Source: Pseudomonas sp. | GTDB lineage: Bacteria > Pseudomonadota > Gammaproteobacteria > Pseudomonadales > Pseudomonadaceae | Direction of reading: 5' to 3' | Assembly (NCBI RefSeq): GCF_030690725.1 | Contig: NZ_JAUYGD010000011.1 | Coordinates: 1-64,000 of the forward strand | DNA: 64,000 bases | Shown: one piece after another, positions 1-10,900 of the stretch | Layout: every line of letters begins with the position of its first letter | Position numbering within the stretch: the first letter of the stretch is position 1 | Notes under the pieces: model-generated | Seen by the model: the letters and a program-made list of their open reading frames with translations, nothing else | Databases searched by the model: none | What the model was told of the DNA's origin: nothing | Program-made: the position numbers and the translations under genes

Positions 1-18
1 GGATTGACGCTTGTTCAC
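1..18 (-). CDS. xcpT: Probable start of gspG/xcpT (major pseudopilin), cut by window edge
   Basis: Three bases after the gspF stop codon the minus strand reads GTG AAC AAG CGT CAA TCC, giving M-N-K-R-Q-S. This fits the short basic leader that precedes the GFTLIE prepilin cleavage motif of GspG-family major pseudopilins. A purine-rich GGTGGGG lies about six bases upstream, inside the last gspF codons. GspG conventionally follows GspF in T2SS operons. Only six codons are visible, so the call rests on operon order, spacing, ribosome-binding site and leader resemblance rather than on a domain. Confidence 0.5.
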
Positions 19-21
19 TGC

Positions 22-1239
22 TTACCCCACCAACTGATTGAGAGACAGAATCGGCAGCAGAATGGCCAGTACGATCACCAGCACCACCGCCCCCATAAAG
101 ACCAGCATAAAGGGCTCGAACAGCCCCACCAGCAGCGCCACCTGGGCGCCCAGATCGTTTTCCTGATTGCGCGCGGTGCGTGCCAGCATCTGATCCAGCT
201 CACCGGAGCGCTCACCGCTGGCGATCATATGCAGCATCATCGGCGGAAACTGCCCACTGGCTTCCAGCGCGCGGGTCAGGCTGCCGCCCTCGCGCACTTT
301 CTGCGCGGCAATCACCACATCGGCGCGGATTACCCGATTGGCAATCACCTGTGCGCCGATGCCCAGGGCTTCCACCAGCGGTACACCGCTGCGGGTCAGA
401 ATCGCCAGGGTCGAAGCAAACCGTGCGCAGTCAGTGGCACGAATCAACCGCCCCACCAGCGGGATGCGTAACAGAAAGCCGTGCCAGCGCGCTTTGACCG
501 CATCATCACGCAACGCCCAACGCAAGGCGAACACGCCCAGGATCGCGATAATCACCGCCAGCCAGCCCCAGCCTTTGACCCAATCACTCAGGGCAATCAG
601 GCCACGGGTCAACGCCGGCAGGGTTTGTCCGGAGTCGACAAACACCCGCACCACATCCGGCACCACATAGCCGAGCAGGAAGCCGACAATCAGCAAGGAC
701 GCGCACATCAGAATCAGTGGATAGAGCAGCGCCAGCTGGATTTTCTGCCGAGACTGCTGTCGTTGCTCGGTGTAATCGGCCAACTGCTCCAGCACCGGGC
801 CGAGATGGCCGGCATGCTCGCCCGCCGCCACGGTGGCGCGGTACAGCTCGGGAAAAGCAGAGGGGAATTCTTTCAGACTACTGGCCAGGTCATGACCTTC
901 CAGCACCCGCGCGCGCACGGCCAGCAACATGCTTTGGATACGCGGCGAACTGGCCTGGGCCGCCGCTGCGCGTAGGGCTTCCTCAATTGGCAGCGCAGCC
1001 TGCACCAAGGTCGCCAATTGCCGGGTGATCAACGCCAGATCGCGAGCCGAGATACCGCGAGCAAAACTGAAGTGCGAGCCTGCGCCTGCATTTTCACGGG
1101 TACGAGTGGCTTTGACATCCAGTGGCGCCAGTTGCCGTTCGCGCAGAATCTGCCGCACCTGGCGCGCGCTGTCGGCTTCCAGCACACCTTTCTGCTGGCG
1201 ACCTTTGCCGTCGAGGGCGAGGTATTCGAACGCGGCCAT
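22..1239 (-). CDS. xcpS: T2SS inner-membrane platform protein GspF (XcpS)
   Basis: This 405-residue protein is a complete GspF. It is the polytopic inner-membrane platform protein that couples the secretion ATPase to pseudopilus assembly. It carries two copies of the T2SSF cytoplasmic helical domain, roughly residues 66-190 and 268-390. Membrane segments are near 169-191, 222-241 and 367-398. Family signatures visible are the R-Q-L-A-T-L-V motif near residue 73, G-E-x-x-G near 140 and 342, and E-P near 375. The sequence is very close to Pseudomonas XcpS as I remember it. Its ATG lies 13 bases after the gspE stop codon with GGGGAAG just upstream, so the two form one operon. Confidence 0.96.
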   Translation of the reverse strand: MAAFEYLALDGKGRQQKGVLEADSARQVRQILRERQLAPLDVKATRTRENAGAGSHFSFARGISARDLALITRQLATLVQAALPIEEALRAAAAQASSPRIQSMLLAVRARVLEGHDLASSLKEFPSAFPELYRATVAAGEHAGHLGPVLEQLADYTEQRQQSRQKIQLALLYPLILMCASLLIVGFLLGYVVPDVVRVFVDSGQTLPALTRGLIALSDWVKGWGWLAVIIAILGVFALRWALRDDAVKARWHGFLLRIPLVGRLIRATDCARFASTLAILTRSGVPLVEALGIGAQVIANRVIRADVVIAAQKVREGGSLTRALEASGQFPPMMLHMIASGERSGELDQMLARTARNQENDLGAQVALLVGLFEPFMLVFMGAVVLVIVLAILLPILSLNQLVG

Positions 1240-1252
1240 TATTCTTCCCCGC

Positions 1253-2767
1253 TCATTCTTCGCGAGTCACGCGCAGCACTTCCTCAACCGTGGTCGCCCC
1301 TTCCAGCACCTTGCGCCGGCCATCCTCACGGATGTTCGGGCCGAGGGTGCGGGCATGGCGGGTCATGTCCTGCTCGGAGGCCGCGTTGTGAATCAGGGTG
1401 CGCAGGTGGTCATCGAACACCACCAGTTCGTAGATGCCGGTACGGCCGCGGTAGCCGAGCTGCTTGCATTCAGGGCAACCCTTGGCATGAAACAGCGTGG
1501 GAGGTTGTTGCGGATCCACGCCGAGCAGGACGCATTCGGCCTGATCCGCCGAATAGGGCACCTTGCAGCTGGGGCAAAGCACACGCACCAGGCGCTGGGC
1601 CAATACGCCCAACAGCGAGGAGGACAGCAGGAAAGGCTCGATACCCATATCGACCAAACGCGTCACCGCGCCTATGGCACTGTTGGTGTGCAGCGTCGAG
1701 AGCACCAAGTGGCCGGTGAGCGAGGCCTGTACAGCAATCTCTGCAGTGTCCTTGTCGCGGATTTCGCCGACCATCACCACGTCCGGGTCCTGACGCAGGA
1801 TGGCGCGCAGGCCGCGGGCAAAGGTCATATCGACCTTGGTATTGACCTGGGTCTGGCCGATACCTTCGAGGTTGTATTCGATCGGGTCTTCGACTGTGAG
1901 GATATTGCGTGTGTCGTCGTTGAGGGTGACCAGGCTGGAGTACAGCGTGGTGGTCTTACCGGAACCGGTGGGGCCGGTAACCAGCAAGATGCCATGGGGT
2001 TTGCTGAGGGTTTCCTGCATCAATGCCATATCACGTCGGCACATCCCCAAGTGCTTAAGCGACAAGCGCCCCGCTTGCTTATCGAGCAAACGCAACACCA
2101 CTCGCTCGCCATTGGATGACGGCAAGGTGGAAACGCGGATATCCACCTCACGGCCGGCCAAACGTAGGGAAATACGCCCGTCCTGGGGGATACGCTTTTC
2201 GGCGATATCCAGCTTGGCCATTACCTTGATCCGCGAGACCAGCAAGCCGGCCAACTCACGACGCGGGCGCACCACCTCGCGCAGGATGCCGTCGATACGA
2301 AAGCGCACGACCAGGCGCTTCTCGAAGGTTTCCACATGGATATCCGAGGCGTTTTCCTTTACCGCCTCGGACAGGATGGCGTTGATCAGGCGGATGATGG
2401 GTGCATCACCCTCCTGCTCCATCAGGTCTTCGGTTTCCGGCAGACGCTCGGCCAGGCTCTCAAGATCCAACTCATCGCCCAGGCCTTCGACCATTTGCAT
2501 CGCCGCCGAGGAGTTATGTTGATAGGCATCACTAAGCGCCTGATCGAAGGCCTCCAACTCCAGCGGCACAATCTCCTGCACCTGCCCGGCAAAACGCTGC
2601 GCCTCCGCCAAGGCGGTAACCGAGGTGCCCGGCCGGTAAGCCAAGTGCACGCCATTGGCCGTCGCCATCAGCAACACGCCATGGCGCTTGGCAAAGGCGA
2701 AGGGCAAACGCCGCGCATCCAGCTCGCCGCTGGGCTCGTCGATCAAATCGGAGGGGGGGGCAAGCAT
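1253..2767 (-). CDS. xcpR: T2SS secretion ATPase GspE (XcpR)
   Basis: This 504-residue protein is the cytoplasmic AAA-type ATPase that powers type II secretion. The N-terminal domain (about 1-120) contacts GspL. The catalytic core shows Walker A G-P-T-G-S-G-K-T at 265-272, the Asp box E-D-P-I-E-Y at 293-298, Walker B near 328-338 (V-M-V-G-E-I-R-D) and the His box near 352-362. Four cysteines of the zinc-binding C-M domain are at 398, 401, 431 and 434. The body matches Pseudomonas XcpR closely. It is the first gene of the left arm, followed by gspF. Codons 3-5 contain eight consecutive C residues, and no strong Shine-Dalgarno sequence precedes the ATG. Confidence 0.96.
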   Translation of the reverse strand: MLAPPSDLIDEPSGELDARRLPFAFAKRHGVLLMATANGVHLAYRPGTSVTALAEAQRFAGQVQEIVPLELEAFDQALSDAYQHNSSAAMQMVEGLGDELDLESLAERLPETEDLMEQEGDAPIIRLINAILSEAVKENASDIHVETFEKRLVVRFRIDGILREVVRPRRELAGLLVSRIKVMAKLDIAEKRIPQDGRISLRLAGREVDIRVSTLPSSNGERVVLRLLDKQAGRLSLKHLGMCRRDMALMQETLSKPHGILLVTGPTGSGKTTTLYSSLVTLNDDTRNILTVEDPIEYNLEGIGQTQVNTKVDMTFARGLRAILRQDPDVVMVGEIRDKDTAEIAVQASLTGHLVLSTLHTNSAIGAVTRLVDMGIEPFLLSSSLLGVLAQRLVRVLCPSCKVPYSADQAECVLLGVDPQQPPTLFHAKGCPECKQLGYRGRTGIYELVVFDDHLRTLIHNAASEQDMTRHARTLGPNIREDGRRKVLEGATTVEEVLRVTREE

Positions 2768-2909
2768 GGCAGGGTCCGTGGCGCGGAAACGCGGATGAAG
2801 GCAGAACGATGGCGCATAGTGTAACTATATGGGGCGCGTATGGCTGCAGCGCCGAGCCTGATACGACTAAACTGTGAACATCCAAACACTCAAGTGCTTA
2901 GCTAAATCC
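2768..2909. promoter_or_regulatory. Divergent intergenic region between xcpR and the signal peptidase gene
   Basis: This short region must hold the start signals for xcpR (leftward) and the signal peptidase gene (rightward). A perfect inverted repeat ATAGT-GTA-ACTAT lies at 2816-2828 in its most AT-rich part. It could be an operator or part of overlapping -10 elements (TATAGT-like reading leftward). I found no convincing -35/-10 pair with correct spacing and no recognisable lux/las-type box. The functional assignment is inferred from position. Confidence 0.35.
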
Positions 2910-3602
2910 ATGCCCCACAGACTAATTGGCTTATCGCTCAATCTACTGCTTCCTGGCGCAGGGCTTGCTTATTTGGGGTCTGTCAAGGGAGCCTTGGCGT
3001 TCCAAGCCGTATTCTATTTGCTGCTAGCTTTCCTCACGCTGACACGCCTGATTCTGCACCCAATCGGTTTGATAACCCTGATATGCACGGTACCCCTACT
3101 CTGCCTAGGAAGTGCCTGGTACGGTCTGGCCTCCTCCCCTTCCACATTGAAAATGCGTGAACGGCTTATTCGCTTACTCGGCTTCAGCCTACTGAGCATA
3201 CTCAGCCTTGGGCTTGGCCTGGCGAATAAACAAAGCCTATTGGGTATTCAAGTGTACTTTGTACCTTCGCCATCAATGACCCCAACGCTAAATCCCGGCG
3301 ATTTTATTCTGGTTGATACATGGGCCTACTCTACTCACCCTCCTGTCACCGGCGATATCGTGGTATTCCAGCAGGCTGACGATTTCGCGGTCGTCAAACG
3401 CTGCGCCAACTGGCCGGGTACAAACTCCGGCATCCAAGATAATCGACTATATGTCTTAGGGGACAATCCTCGACTGAGTATGGATAGTCGGAGGATTGGC
3501 GGAATAGACCTCGGCAAAATCAACGGCAAGGTTCGTCTCAAGCTGGTTACTTGGCAGCCTGAGAGCCAACACTGGCAATGGAAAATGGTTGGCGTGCATT
3601 AA
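2910..3602 (+). CDS. Signal peptidase I paralog (S26 family) with multi-pass N-terminal region
   Basis: With the ATG at 2910 the protein has 230 residues. The first ~105 are hydrophobic with about four membrane segments and a P-G-A-G-x-x-Y-x-G turn like TM2-type helical hairpins. The catalytic part is S26: P-S-P-S-M with nucleophile Ser122, the general-base Lys163 in V-V-K-R, and the G-D-N-x5-M-D-S-R box at 184-194. It should cleave Sec signal peptides on the periplasmic face. It is transcribed away from xcpR and converges on the exoprotein block. A GTG at 2874 would add 12 residues. Neither start has a clear ribosome-binding site, and I prefer the ATG because the protein then begins right before the first membrane segment. 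It is probably a paralog of the housekeeping LepB, possibly dedicated to the neighbouring large exoproteins (inference). Confidence 0.85.
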   Translation: MPHRLIGLSLNLLLPGAGLAYLGSVKGALAFQAVFYLLLAFLTLTRLILHPIGLITLICTVPLLCLGSAWYGLASSPSTLKMRERLIRLLGFSLLSILSLGLGLANKQSLLGIQVYFVPSPSMTPTLNPGDFILVDTWAYSTHPPVTGDIVVFQQADDFAVVKRCANWPGTNSGIQDNRLYVLGDNPRLSMDSRRIGGIDLGKINGKVRLKLVTWQPESQHWQWKMVGVH

Positions 3603-3634
3603 AAAGGCGATGGATTTAAAGCAGCCTACGCCTT
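3599..3634 (-). terminator. Possible rho-independent terminator at the end of the exoprotein operon
   Basis: Reading leftward, AAGGCG (3634-3629) and CGCCTT (3609-3604) can pair across a loop of about 19 bases and are followed by a run of T residues. The stem starts at the stop codon of the 449-residue gene and lies between the convergent stop codons at 3602 and 3626. The stem is short and the loop long, so this is tentative. Confidence 0.35.
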
Positions 3635-4975
3635 CTCCAAATTCCCCCACACCACTTCAACCGCTAAGCTCGCCTTGCTCTTGGCTGGTTTGAAATAGAA
3701 AACCTCACGAAATTCCGCCACAAACTTGGTTAGATAGCCCTGTTCAAACTCGCTGGGTCTATCCGCTGAATAAATCTCCACTCGGAATTGCCCGTCGAAC
3801 TTCTTATCCAGAATGTTACCCTCCCATCCCAACGGATGATCGCAGGTTTCATGAATAAGCCGGCTCAATTCGCTGGCGGCAGAACGGATGGCTTTATTGA
3901 CTGACTTATCCTTCACTCTAATACAATAGCTATGCTTGCCCTTGACGGCCGAAACGGCCTGCTCGATTTCAATATTGTCGGAAATATCCAAATGAAACGA
4001 GCCCTGGCTAAGCGTCTCTTCCGGTGTCCAGATCAACTGCGCGCGGTCGAAAGTATGGAAACGCCGAGCCAGTGGCAGGATATTGAATCCCTCCTTAAAG
4101 CCATAATTTCCGCCATCGATTCGCCATTCATTGGGGAATGAGAGCCCTTGCGCCGGCTCGCCGTTCAGCGGCAGCAATAAGAGACTTTGCGCCTCATAGA
4201 TATCAAACGCTAGATAGGCATTCCGATTATCTACCCAGGTCAGGACTCGGGTTTCCTCATCTAGCGCCGCCTCGAAGGTGAGCACGGGCGACACCTCAAT
4301 TTCGCCATCGACGACTTGAAAGCGTTGTATGCCGGCAAAGTCCACCACCAATACACTGCCGTCGGGCAGGTCCTGCACCGCCAGAATGACTCCGTTGAAG
4401 CGCCGCACGCCAGTTGCTCGCTCCCCCTCTACGTCGTATACCTCGTATTCTTCCCCAGGACTCAGTGGGAAAAAGAACAACGGTTTGCTAAAACGCGCCA
4501 CACCACAATTATTGCCACTTACCGGTCGTATGATTGAAAAGACAACCTGACCATTCATATTGAATATACGCCACTCACTATCGCTACCCAGCGCCAGATG
4601 GCGATCACCCAGATGCTTCGGATACTGATGAGGTACGCGATAGAGCTCTTCGCCACCAGGGTCTATTACTACAATTTCTTTATCAGATGACTCGTTTTCT
4701 TCTATGGCGACCAGATAATTTTCACACGCGACGGGCGAAGAACTCGATTTAAATTTGAATTCTCCATCGCCATAACAAGCTAGATACAGCTTGTTTGCTA
4801 ACCTCAACACCCGGAATGAGCCAGAAACTTCACCAGCCACCAGATCGATATTATTCAATGGAGCTACAAGCTTGACACTATCACTGGTAACAATAAGCGA
4901 GCCAATATCGGCCACAAAATCGAGCCCACCAACCTCCGCGCCATTATAACCGTGCGGAAAACTAAAAATGATCAT
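3626..4975 (-). CDS. Cytoplasmic 449-residue protein, candidate immunity protein for the upstream toxin
   Basis: I do not recognise a named family. The 449-residue protein has no signal peptide or membrane segment, unlike its three large upstream neighbours. Residues ~15-330 are rich in short beta strands with propeller-like repeats (for example V-L-A-V-Q-D-L-P-D-G-S-V-L-V-V-D-F near 195-215). The last ~110 residues look like a separate alpha/beta domain. Its ATG overlaps the stop codon of the toxin-like gene in the sequence TAATG. A strong AGGAG lies at 4986-4990 inside the last codons of that gene. Composition is lower in GC than in the T2SS genes. Overlap with a nuclease-tipped exoprotein, cytoplasmic location and atypical composition together suggest an immunity protein. 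This is inference, and its large size is unusual for one. It could instead be an accessory regulator or chaperone. Confidence 0.75.
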   Translation of the reverse strand: MIIFSFPHGYNGAEVGGLDFVADIGSLIVTSDSVKLVAPLNNIDLVAGEVSGSFRVLRLANKLYLACYGDGEFKFKSSSSPVACENYLVAIEENESSDKEIVVIDPGGEELYRVPHQYPKHLGDRHLALGSDSEWRIFNMNGQVVFSIIRPVSGNNCGVARFSKPLFFFPLSPGEEYEVYDVEGERATGVRRFNGVILAVQDLPDGSVLVVDFAGIQRFQVVDGEIEVSPVLTFEAALDEETRVLTWVDNRNAYLAFDIYEAQSLLLLPLNGEPAQGLSFPNEWRIDGGNYGFKEGFNILPLARRFHTFDRAQLIWTPEETLSQGSFHLDISDNIEIEQAVSAVKGKHSYCIRVKDKSVNKAIRSAASELSRLIHETCDHPLGWEGNILDKKFDGQFRVEIYSADRPSEFEQGYLTKFVAEFREVFYFKPAKSKASLAVEVVWGNLEKA

Positions 4976-7900
4976 TAGCCGGGAACTCCTGACAAAATTA
5001 CTTTAACAGCTTCATCTACAGCATCTTTAATATCATCAAACTCTCCCCCGGGTTTAATTTTCCCCAACAAATATTGCTGAAATTTTCCCTCTTTAATAAT
5101 TTCCGCTTTAACTTCATTTATCAGCGCTAAGCGGTCAATCGTTTCATCGGAAAATTCCCAACGAATATTCTTGTTTCCACCAGGGCCCAAATAAGTCGCC
5201 AAGTCCTTCATCAACTGCCCCGGCGCACCATCCGTACCATCCGTTTTTTTGCTGAAGTTTAGGGACTCCTTAATTCTCGTCAGCGAGATATGCTTGTTCC
5301 AGGACTTCACTTCGACAAAGTATGTAATTGCATTGCGCTTGACGACGATATCGTAAGTTCTTTTGCCAAAAATCTTTTGCATAATCTCAGGCAGAGATAT
5401 TTCAAAGCCAATAAGCTCGTCGCCCTCCTGGGTGAACTTCTTCGACGCAACCCTGATCGTGCCCGCACCACCTCGGGCAACGAAAATCAGCGCACGGTCA
5501 TAGCTGTCCTTAACGAAAGCGCCTATTTGCCCCAATACCGCCGAATAGTTCTGAGGATCGGCACCTTTCGAGAATTTCAGTTCTAATTTGTAAAACTCCT
5601 GTACAAACTCACTGAAACTTTTCCCGCCAAAACAATCAGAAGGGGTGCAGGGCGTTCGGCGTAGGGCAGCCAGCCCCTCCTGCCCCCCGCGCGCGTATAC
5701 TGCGAGCAGGGCCATCAAGTCCGGCGACTTCTTCGCCAACTCATCGAGGTTGCCGCCGCGCTCTTTCACCAGAAAGCCGATGACTTGAGTGAAGTGCGCC
5801 GCCACTTTGTTTTTGGATTTGAAGGGTTGAGTTTTTTCTTCCACCTCTTTAAGAACTTTTATGAAGGCTGCCACCGAGGTATTTTTCAGAATATCGTCGA
5901 TACCAGCCGCATAGGCCGCACCGACAAAAAAAGCAACGTAACGATCAAGCGCCGGGCTCTGCGTCACCGTGACGGCATTGATGGCACCCTCTTCGATCAT
6001 CCAGTAGGTGTAACCCACCCATATATCGAAATCGTCGACGCTATCCACGGCCTTAACCAGGAAGTCTTTTATAGTGCCGCCCTCATATGCGGCAAAGGCC
6101 ACCACTTGCAGGATGGGCACTACTTTTTTCAATGCCGCAGTGCGCGTGCCCGACAACCCATTCAGCACTTTCGCATCGAGGTAGCTGACCAGGTTAGTCA
6201 ACACCTTGCTACCTTTCATGACCTTGGCGGCCGTCTTCCCGCCCGCCAGTGCCGCATCGACCGAAATCCCAACCCCCGTCAACTCGGCCAGCGTGCCGGC
6301 TATCCCTAGCCCCGCGAACACATACGTCGCCTGATCGAATTTCTCGGTATTGTCGGTATAAAAGTAATACCCATGGATCACGAAGTCACGAATATCGCCA
6401 ACCAGTAACAGGCTGGCTACAAAGTCACAGATGGTACTGGCCGCGCTATCTACGCTTCCGGTTATGATGCCGTCGATACATTGCGACAGATAAATGACCG
6501 AAGTCCCTGCAACGTTCAATTGTGTCCGTAAGGTCTTCAGTGTACTCAGTTCGGCATAAGCAACGACTGTATCCAGCACCCCACTCGATGTTTTGACCTT
6601 GATTTCGGCTTGGCGGATTTTCTTTTGCAATTGGCAGTCGACGACAAACTTGAGGAAGGCCTCCGCCGAACCGATCAAATCATCCGTCATCACTGGGTTG
6701 CAGGTAGCGGCATCGTCCACGGGCGCGGCATGGGCGATCAAAATTTGGCTAATGGGAGAGAGCAGCTCTTTGTTGGGGGTTTCCCTCAGCGCCATCAGGT
6801 TGCTGAAGTTGGAGATCAGCCGGAATCGGGCCATGCCATCCGCACCGACCGTGGCATCCGCTTGCTCATTGCCACTCGCGAGGCGCAGCACGGGGGCTTG
6901 GCTCCAGTCGTAGACACCCAGCTCATTCAAGCGGCCCTGAAAACCCTCGCCGATAACCAGTGCATATTGTTCTTGCTGCCCTTTGAGCGGCTCCTCCAAT
7001 GGCACTTTAAGAATTTGTTTATCAAGCTGAACGATCAGGGTCTGCTCGACAACATGTACGCCCAGACGGTGCCAGGCACCGGACTGAACCGCAGCGGTGG
7101 TCAGTTCGCGAGTACCACTTTCCATCTGGGCAGTTACTTTGACTTCACCAATGCTGGTTAACTCGATCTTTAGACCGCTGGCGGAAAGATCCACCAACTT
7201 ACGGCCGAAGGCGACGGGATCGGCGCTGAAAGCGAAGCTGATACCGACATTGTCGGTTCGGGCGAAGGCACCATCATAAGACAAGGCCAACCGGCTATCC
7301 GTCTCGCCAAAAACAATGAATTTGTCTTTCTTTCCTAGACCAATGCTTTGCACCTGAGCCTTGTTGGCTATTAGCTCACGGCCGAACTCATCATCGACAA
7401 AGCGCCCATTAATGGCCGGTGTCTGCAAATCCCAGAACGCCAATGGTAATAGGTTGGGTTTGAGATAGTCCTTCAGGTCAATCGAGACGGTTTCGCCCTC
7501 TGCCCCAGGAACCAGCACGTCCGTTTCCGCACTGAAGCCGTCCGTGCCATCGGGGGAGCCTATCCGACTACTGACCAGGAGCCGGTTAGACAATCTCAAT
7601 GCATTGGCCGGGGCTTTAACGGAAAAAGCTTTGTCATAGAGCGAGTCGTTGATTCGGGCGATGACTTTGCCAGCGCCCTCGAAATTGCCAGCGTTCAAAC
7701 GGGTTTTGGCCATATTACCGGCCTCGATCTTCAGGTCGCCCTGCTCGACCGCCCCCCGTAGGCTGGTGACTTGAAGGGATAGCCCGGTCAAATCTCCGTA
7801 GGCCGACTCCGCCTTGATCGTAACTTCCCCGCTCCCACCTACCACCAGATTGGAAGGAGCCTCGATTACCAACGCAACATCCTCGACGGTGACTGGGATG

Positions 7901-10900
7901 CTCTTCTCTATATCGCCCGCCTTCACGATTAGCTCTTTAGCGCCAGGGGAAGTATCGCCAATCGCCTTGATCTTGATCTTGCCGTTAACGGTCGCAAAAT
8001 TTCCTTCGACGCGCATATCGGCGGCATTAATACCTATGATCGTTCCATCTTCAACCAAGTTCCCAAAGCGATCTTTAAAGGTTAGTTCCAGTTCGACCCC
8101 CCCTAGCCCACCGATTACCGTTTTGCCGGAAGATACATGGGTGATCTCATAGGGTTTACCGGGAATAATCTCGTAAGTCGCTGACGGGGCCTTAAGGTCA
8201 TAGGGCTCCTTGAAATGGGCCGTAACGCTAACTTTCTGTTTGGCCGTGGTCGGCAGTTTCAGCGCAGTGGAGAAATACCCCGTTGTATTGGTTTCACCAG
8301 TGCTCGAAGGGGTGGCGTTGCCTTGGACAGACCAGCCTATTGTATAAGGGCTTGTGGCTTCCTTGCCTTTTGGCCGTAATACCAACCCCTCTACGGATTG
8401 AAAACCTTCCGCGGCGGTATCTGCGGTTATTTTGATTGTGTCGCCATTCGGCAGTGGTAACGGGATAACCAGCATATGGTCGAATGCCCATTCCCACAGA
8501 ATATTGCCAACATCGTTATTCGCATAAAGACGGATACTTAGAAAATCATCCACGTCCAACGCCGTAAGATGGTCGATATTGTCGAATGTGATACTTTGGT
8601 TCGTACCGATCTTAACCTTGGTCTCTTGCTCGCCCACAGCCAGTATCATTTCCCGTTCACCCGCCATATCGATTGGGGTGAGTTGTGTGAATTCACTTTG
8701 TAAGAGGCTATAAACGAATTCAACCAGCTTGTCAGTTGCCGAGAGGGCCGGTTTATCCAGATCTATCTTCTGTCCCAAAGAACTGTCGTATTCAGTTCTT
8801 TTTATCGAGTCGACGGTAAGCTCATACAAACTAAATTGCATCTCCGGCCGATACTGCCAGCTATACATCGGCTCCGGCTTCTTCAGGTTCAGCTCGGGCT
8901 TTTCCTTATCGGCTTTGCGATAAGCCTGGCGGGCGATTTCGCTGGCTTGTTCGTCGTGCAGCGGGACTTGTACCGGTACGTATTTAGACGGCCGGTATTT
9001 GAGGATGCCCTCGCCATTGCCGGTGGCGAAATCCGGGTTGCGGTTTTCCGGCTGCCCGGCCACTTGCAGGTAGAGGTGTTGTTTGGCCAGAACCTTTTCC
9101 GGCAGTTGGATGATCTGCACCTGTTGGCCAGGTTTGATCTTGAATTGCGAGAGGTTGTTGGCGCCTACGGGGGCGAGTTGGTTGGCGGCAACGATTTTGG
9201 CCAGGCGGCCGGTGTAACCGTAGTCAGCCAAGGCTTCGGGCAGGGGGCCGCCGTCCTGGTCGCGCCAGTCACTGTAGATGGCAATGCTGATATCGCTGCC
9301 GAGACCAGCACCTTCGTTGCCGATCAGCTGCTTCTTCTCTTCGCCGCGGGTCATGCCCTGTTCGATCTTGTTCTTGCGCTCGGCCCAGATTTTCAGATTG
9401 GGCGGGGTGAGCTGGATGCGGGCCTGATTGAGGTCGATCATGTTGCCGTTTAACGAGGCATTGAGATTGATTCGTGTGCTGCCCATATAGCCGGTGGGAC
9501 GGTTGATGGCGATGATGCGCACCTGCTCCCCAGACTTTAGGTGGTTGGCGGTGCGCTTTTGAAACTCTTCGGTAAAGCCACCGGCGCTTTGCCACTTGTT
9601 GAAATTGGCTTCACCGCTGCGGCCTGACAGGGCGTAGGTATTTTCCGCCGAACCTCGCAGTTGGATGGTGAAGCGGAAGCTACCTTGCTTATCGTCGACG
9701 CCGGAGAAGGTCTTATACAACTCGCTCTCGTGCAGACCACGGCGCTCAGCTACCAGCTGTCCGGTGGATTCGCGGAATACATAGATATCGGTGTCGCGCA
9801 GGTCGTCCTTGCTGATGCTCTGCAGCAGGCCTCGGTCCTTGAAATCAGCTTTGGTATCGATCAGGCGGGTGAAGTCAGGCGCTGTGTCTTCTGTGCTGGC
9901 TGGTTTTGCACTATGCCGGCTGGACAGGTAGATGCCTTGCAGTTCGGCCTCTGCGACTGCGGTTTCGACGAAAACTTCACGCTCTTTGCCGTCGATGGTT
10001 TTTTTGACTTTCTTGCCCGGCACGATGATTTCTGGCTTTTCATCGCCATCGAAGTCGTAGGCTTCTTGGATAGTTTTGGCGTAGTCACTGGCCTGCGGGT
10101 TGTAGGCTGTTTTGGCGTCCAGTTTCACATTGGCAAAGGCGGCGGCACCATCAATTACCATCAGATCGACAGGGAAATCGAATTTCGGTTTTACGAATGT
10201 TGCGCTGGTCGTCATGGCCAGCGTAGCCAGCATGCTAATCGCACTCAGGCCGTTACAAAAGTCGTAGTCCTGACGCACCAAGTAATAGGGCATCATCGAG
10301 TTGCCGCGTGGATTGAAGCGCGAGTAATACAACTCCAGGTAGACCGGGGTGGTGTACTCGAAGGTGAATCCGGGGCACGACGGCAGGAAGTAATGCATGC
10401 TGTAGTTGCCGTCCGCATCGGTGATGGCGTAACCACCGGTGATATGCCCCCCGAGGGTCACAGGAACACTGGGCATCTTGCCGTAGATTTCGCTGCCATG
10501 ATCACGACGCTTATTGGTCTCAACCTTGCCGTCTTTGCCGAAGAAGCCCACACGAAATGCGATGGTGTTGGCTGTCTGGTGCAGAATGTCCCCAGCTTCG
10601 GAAACCAACAGCGATTTGCTCGACGCTGACGGCTGCACGCCGGATTTTATTGGCAGCTCGAGCAACAGTAGATCGGAGCCATCCTTGAGGTAGCGGTTGT
10701 TCTGCGCGCGCACCAGAACGGTCAGCGCAGTGGGAGATATCGAGGGTTTCTGGATACTTTCGCCACCGGCGGTTTTAAAGGTGCTGCCGCGATAAGCCGC
10801 TGCAGTCATTTCTTCGTGCTCGGGGTAACGCTCTTTGGTATCGGCCAGGCGCTGAAGCAGGCTGCGGTAATAAGCCCCCGCCATGATTTGCGCGCGCTCG

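Noticed and set aside
929..2119. Plus-strand 396-codon open frame
   Set aside because: It is antisense to xcpS and xcpR, both of which are unmistakable real genes. Its translation is arginine-rich and low in motif content.
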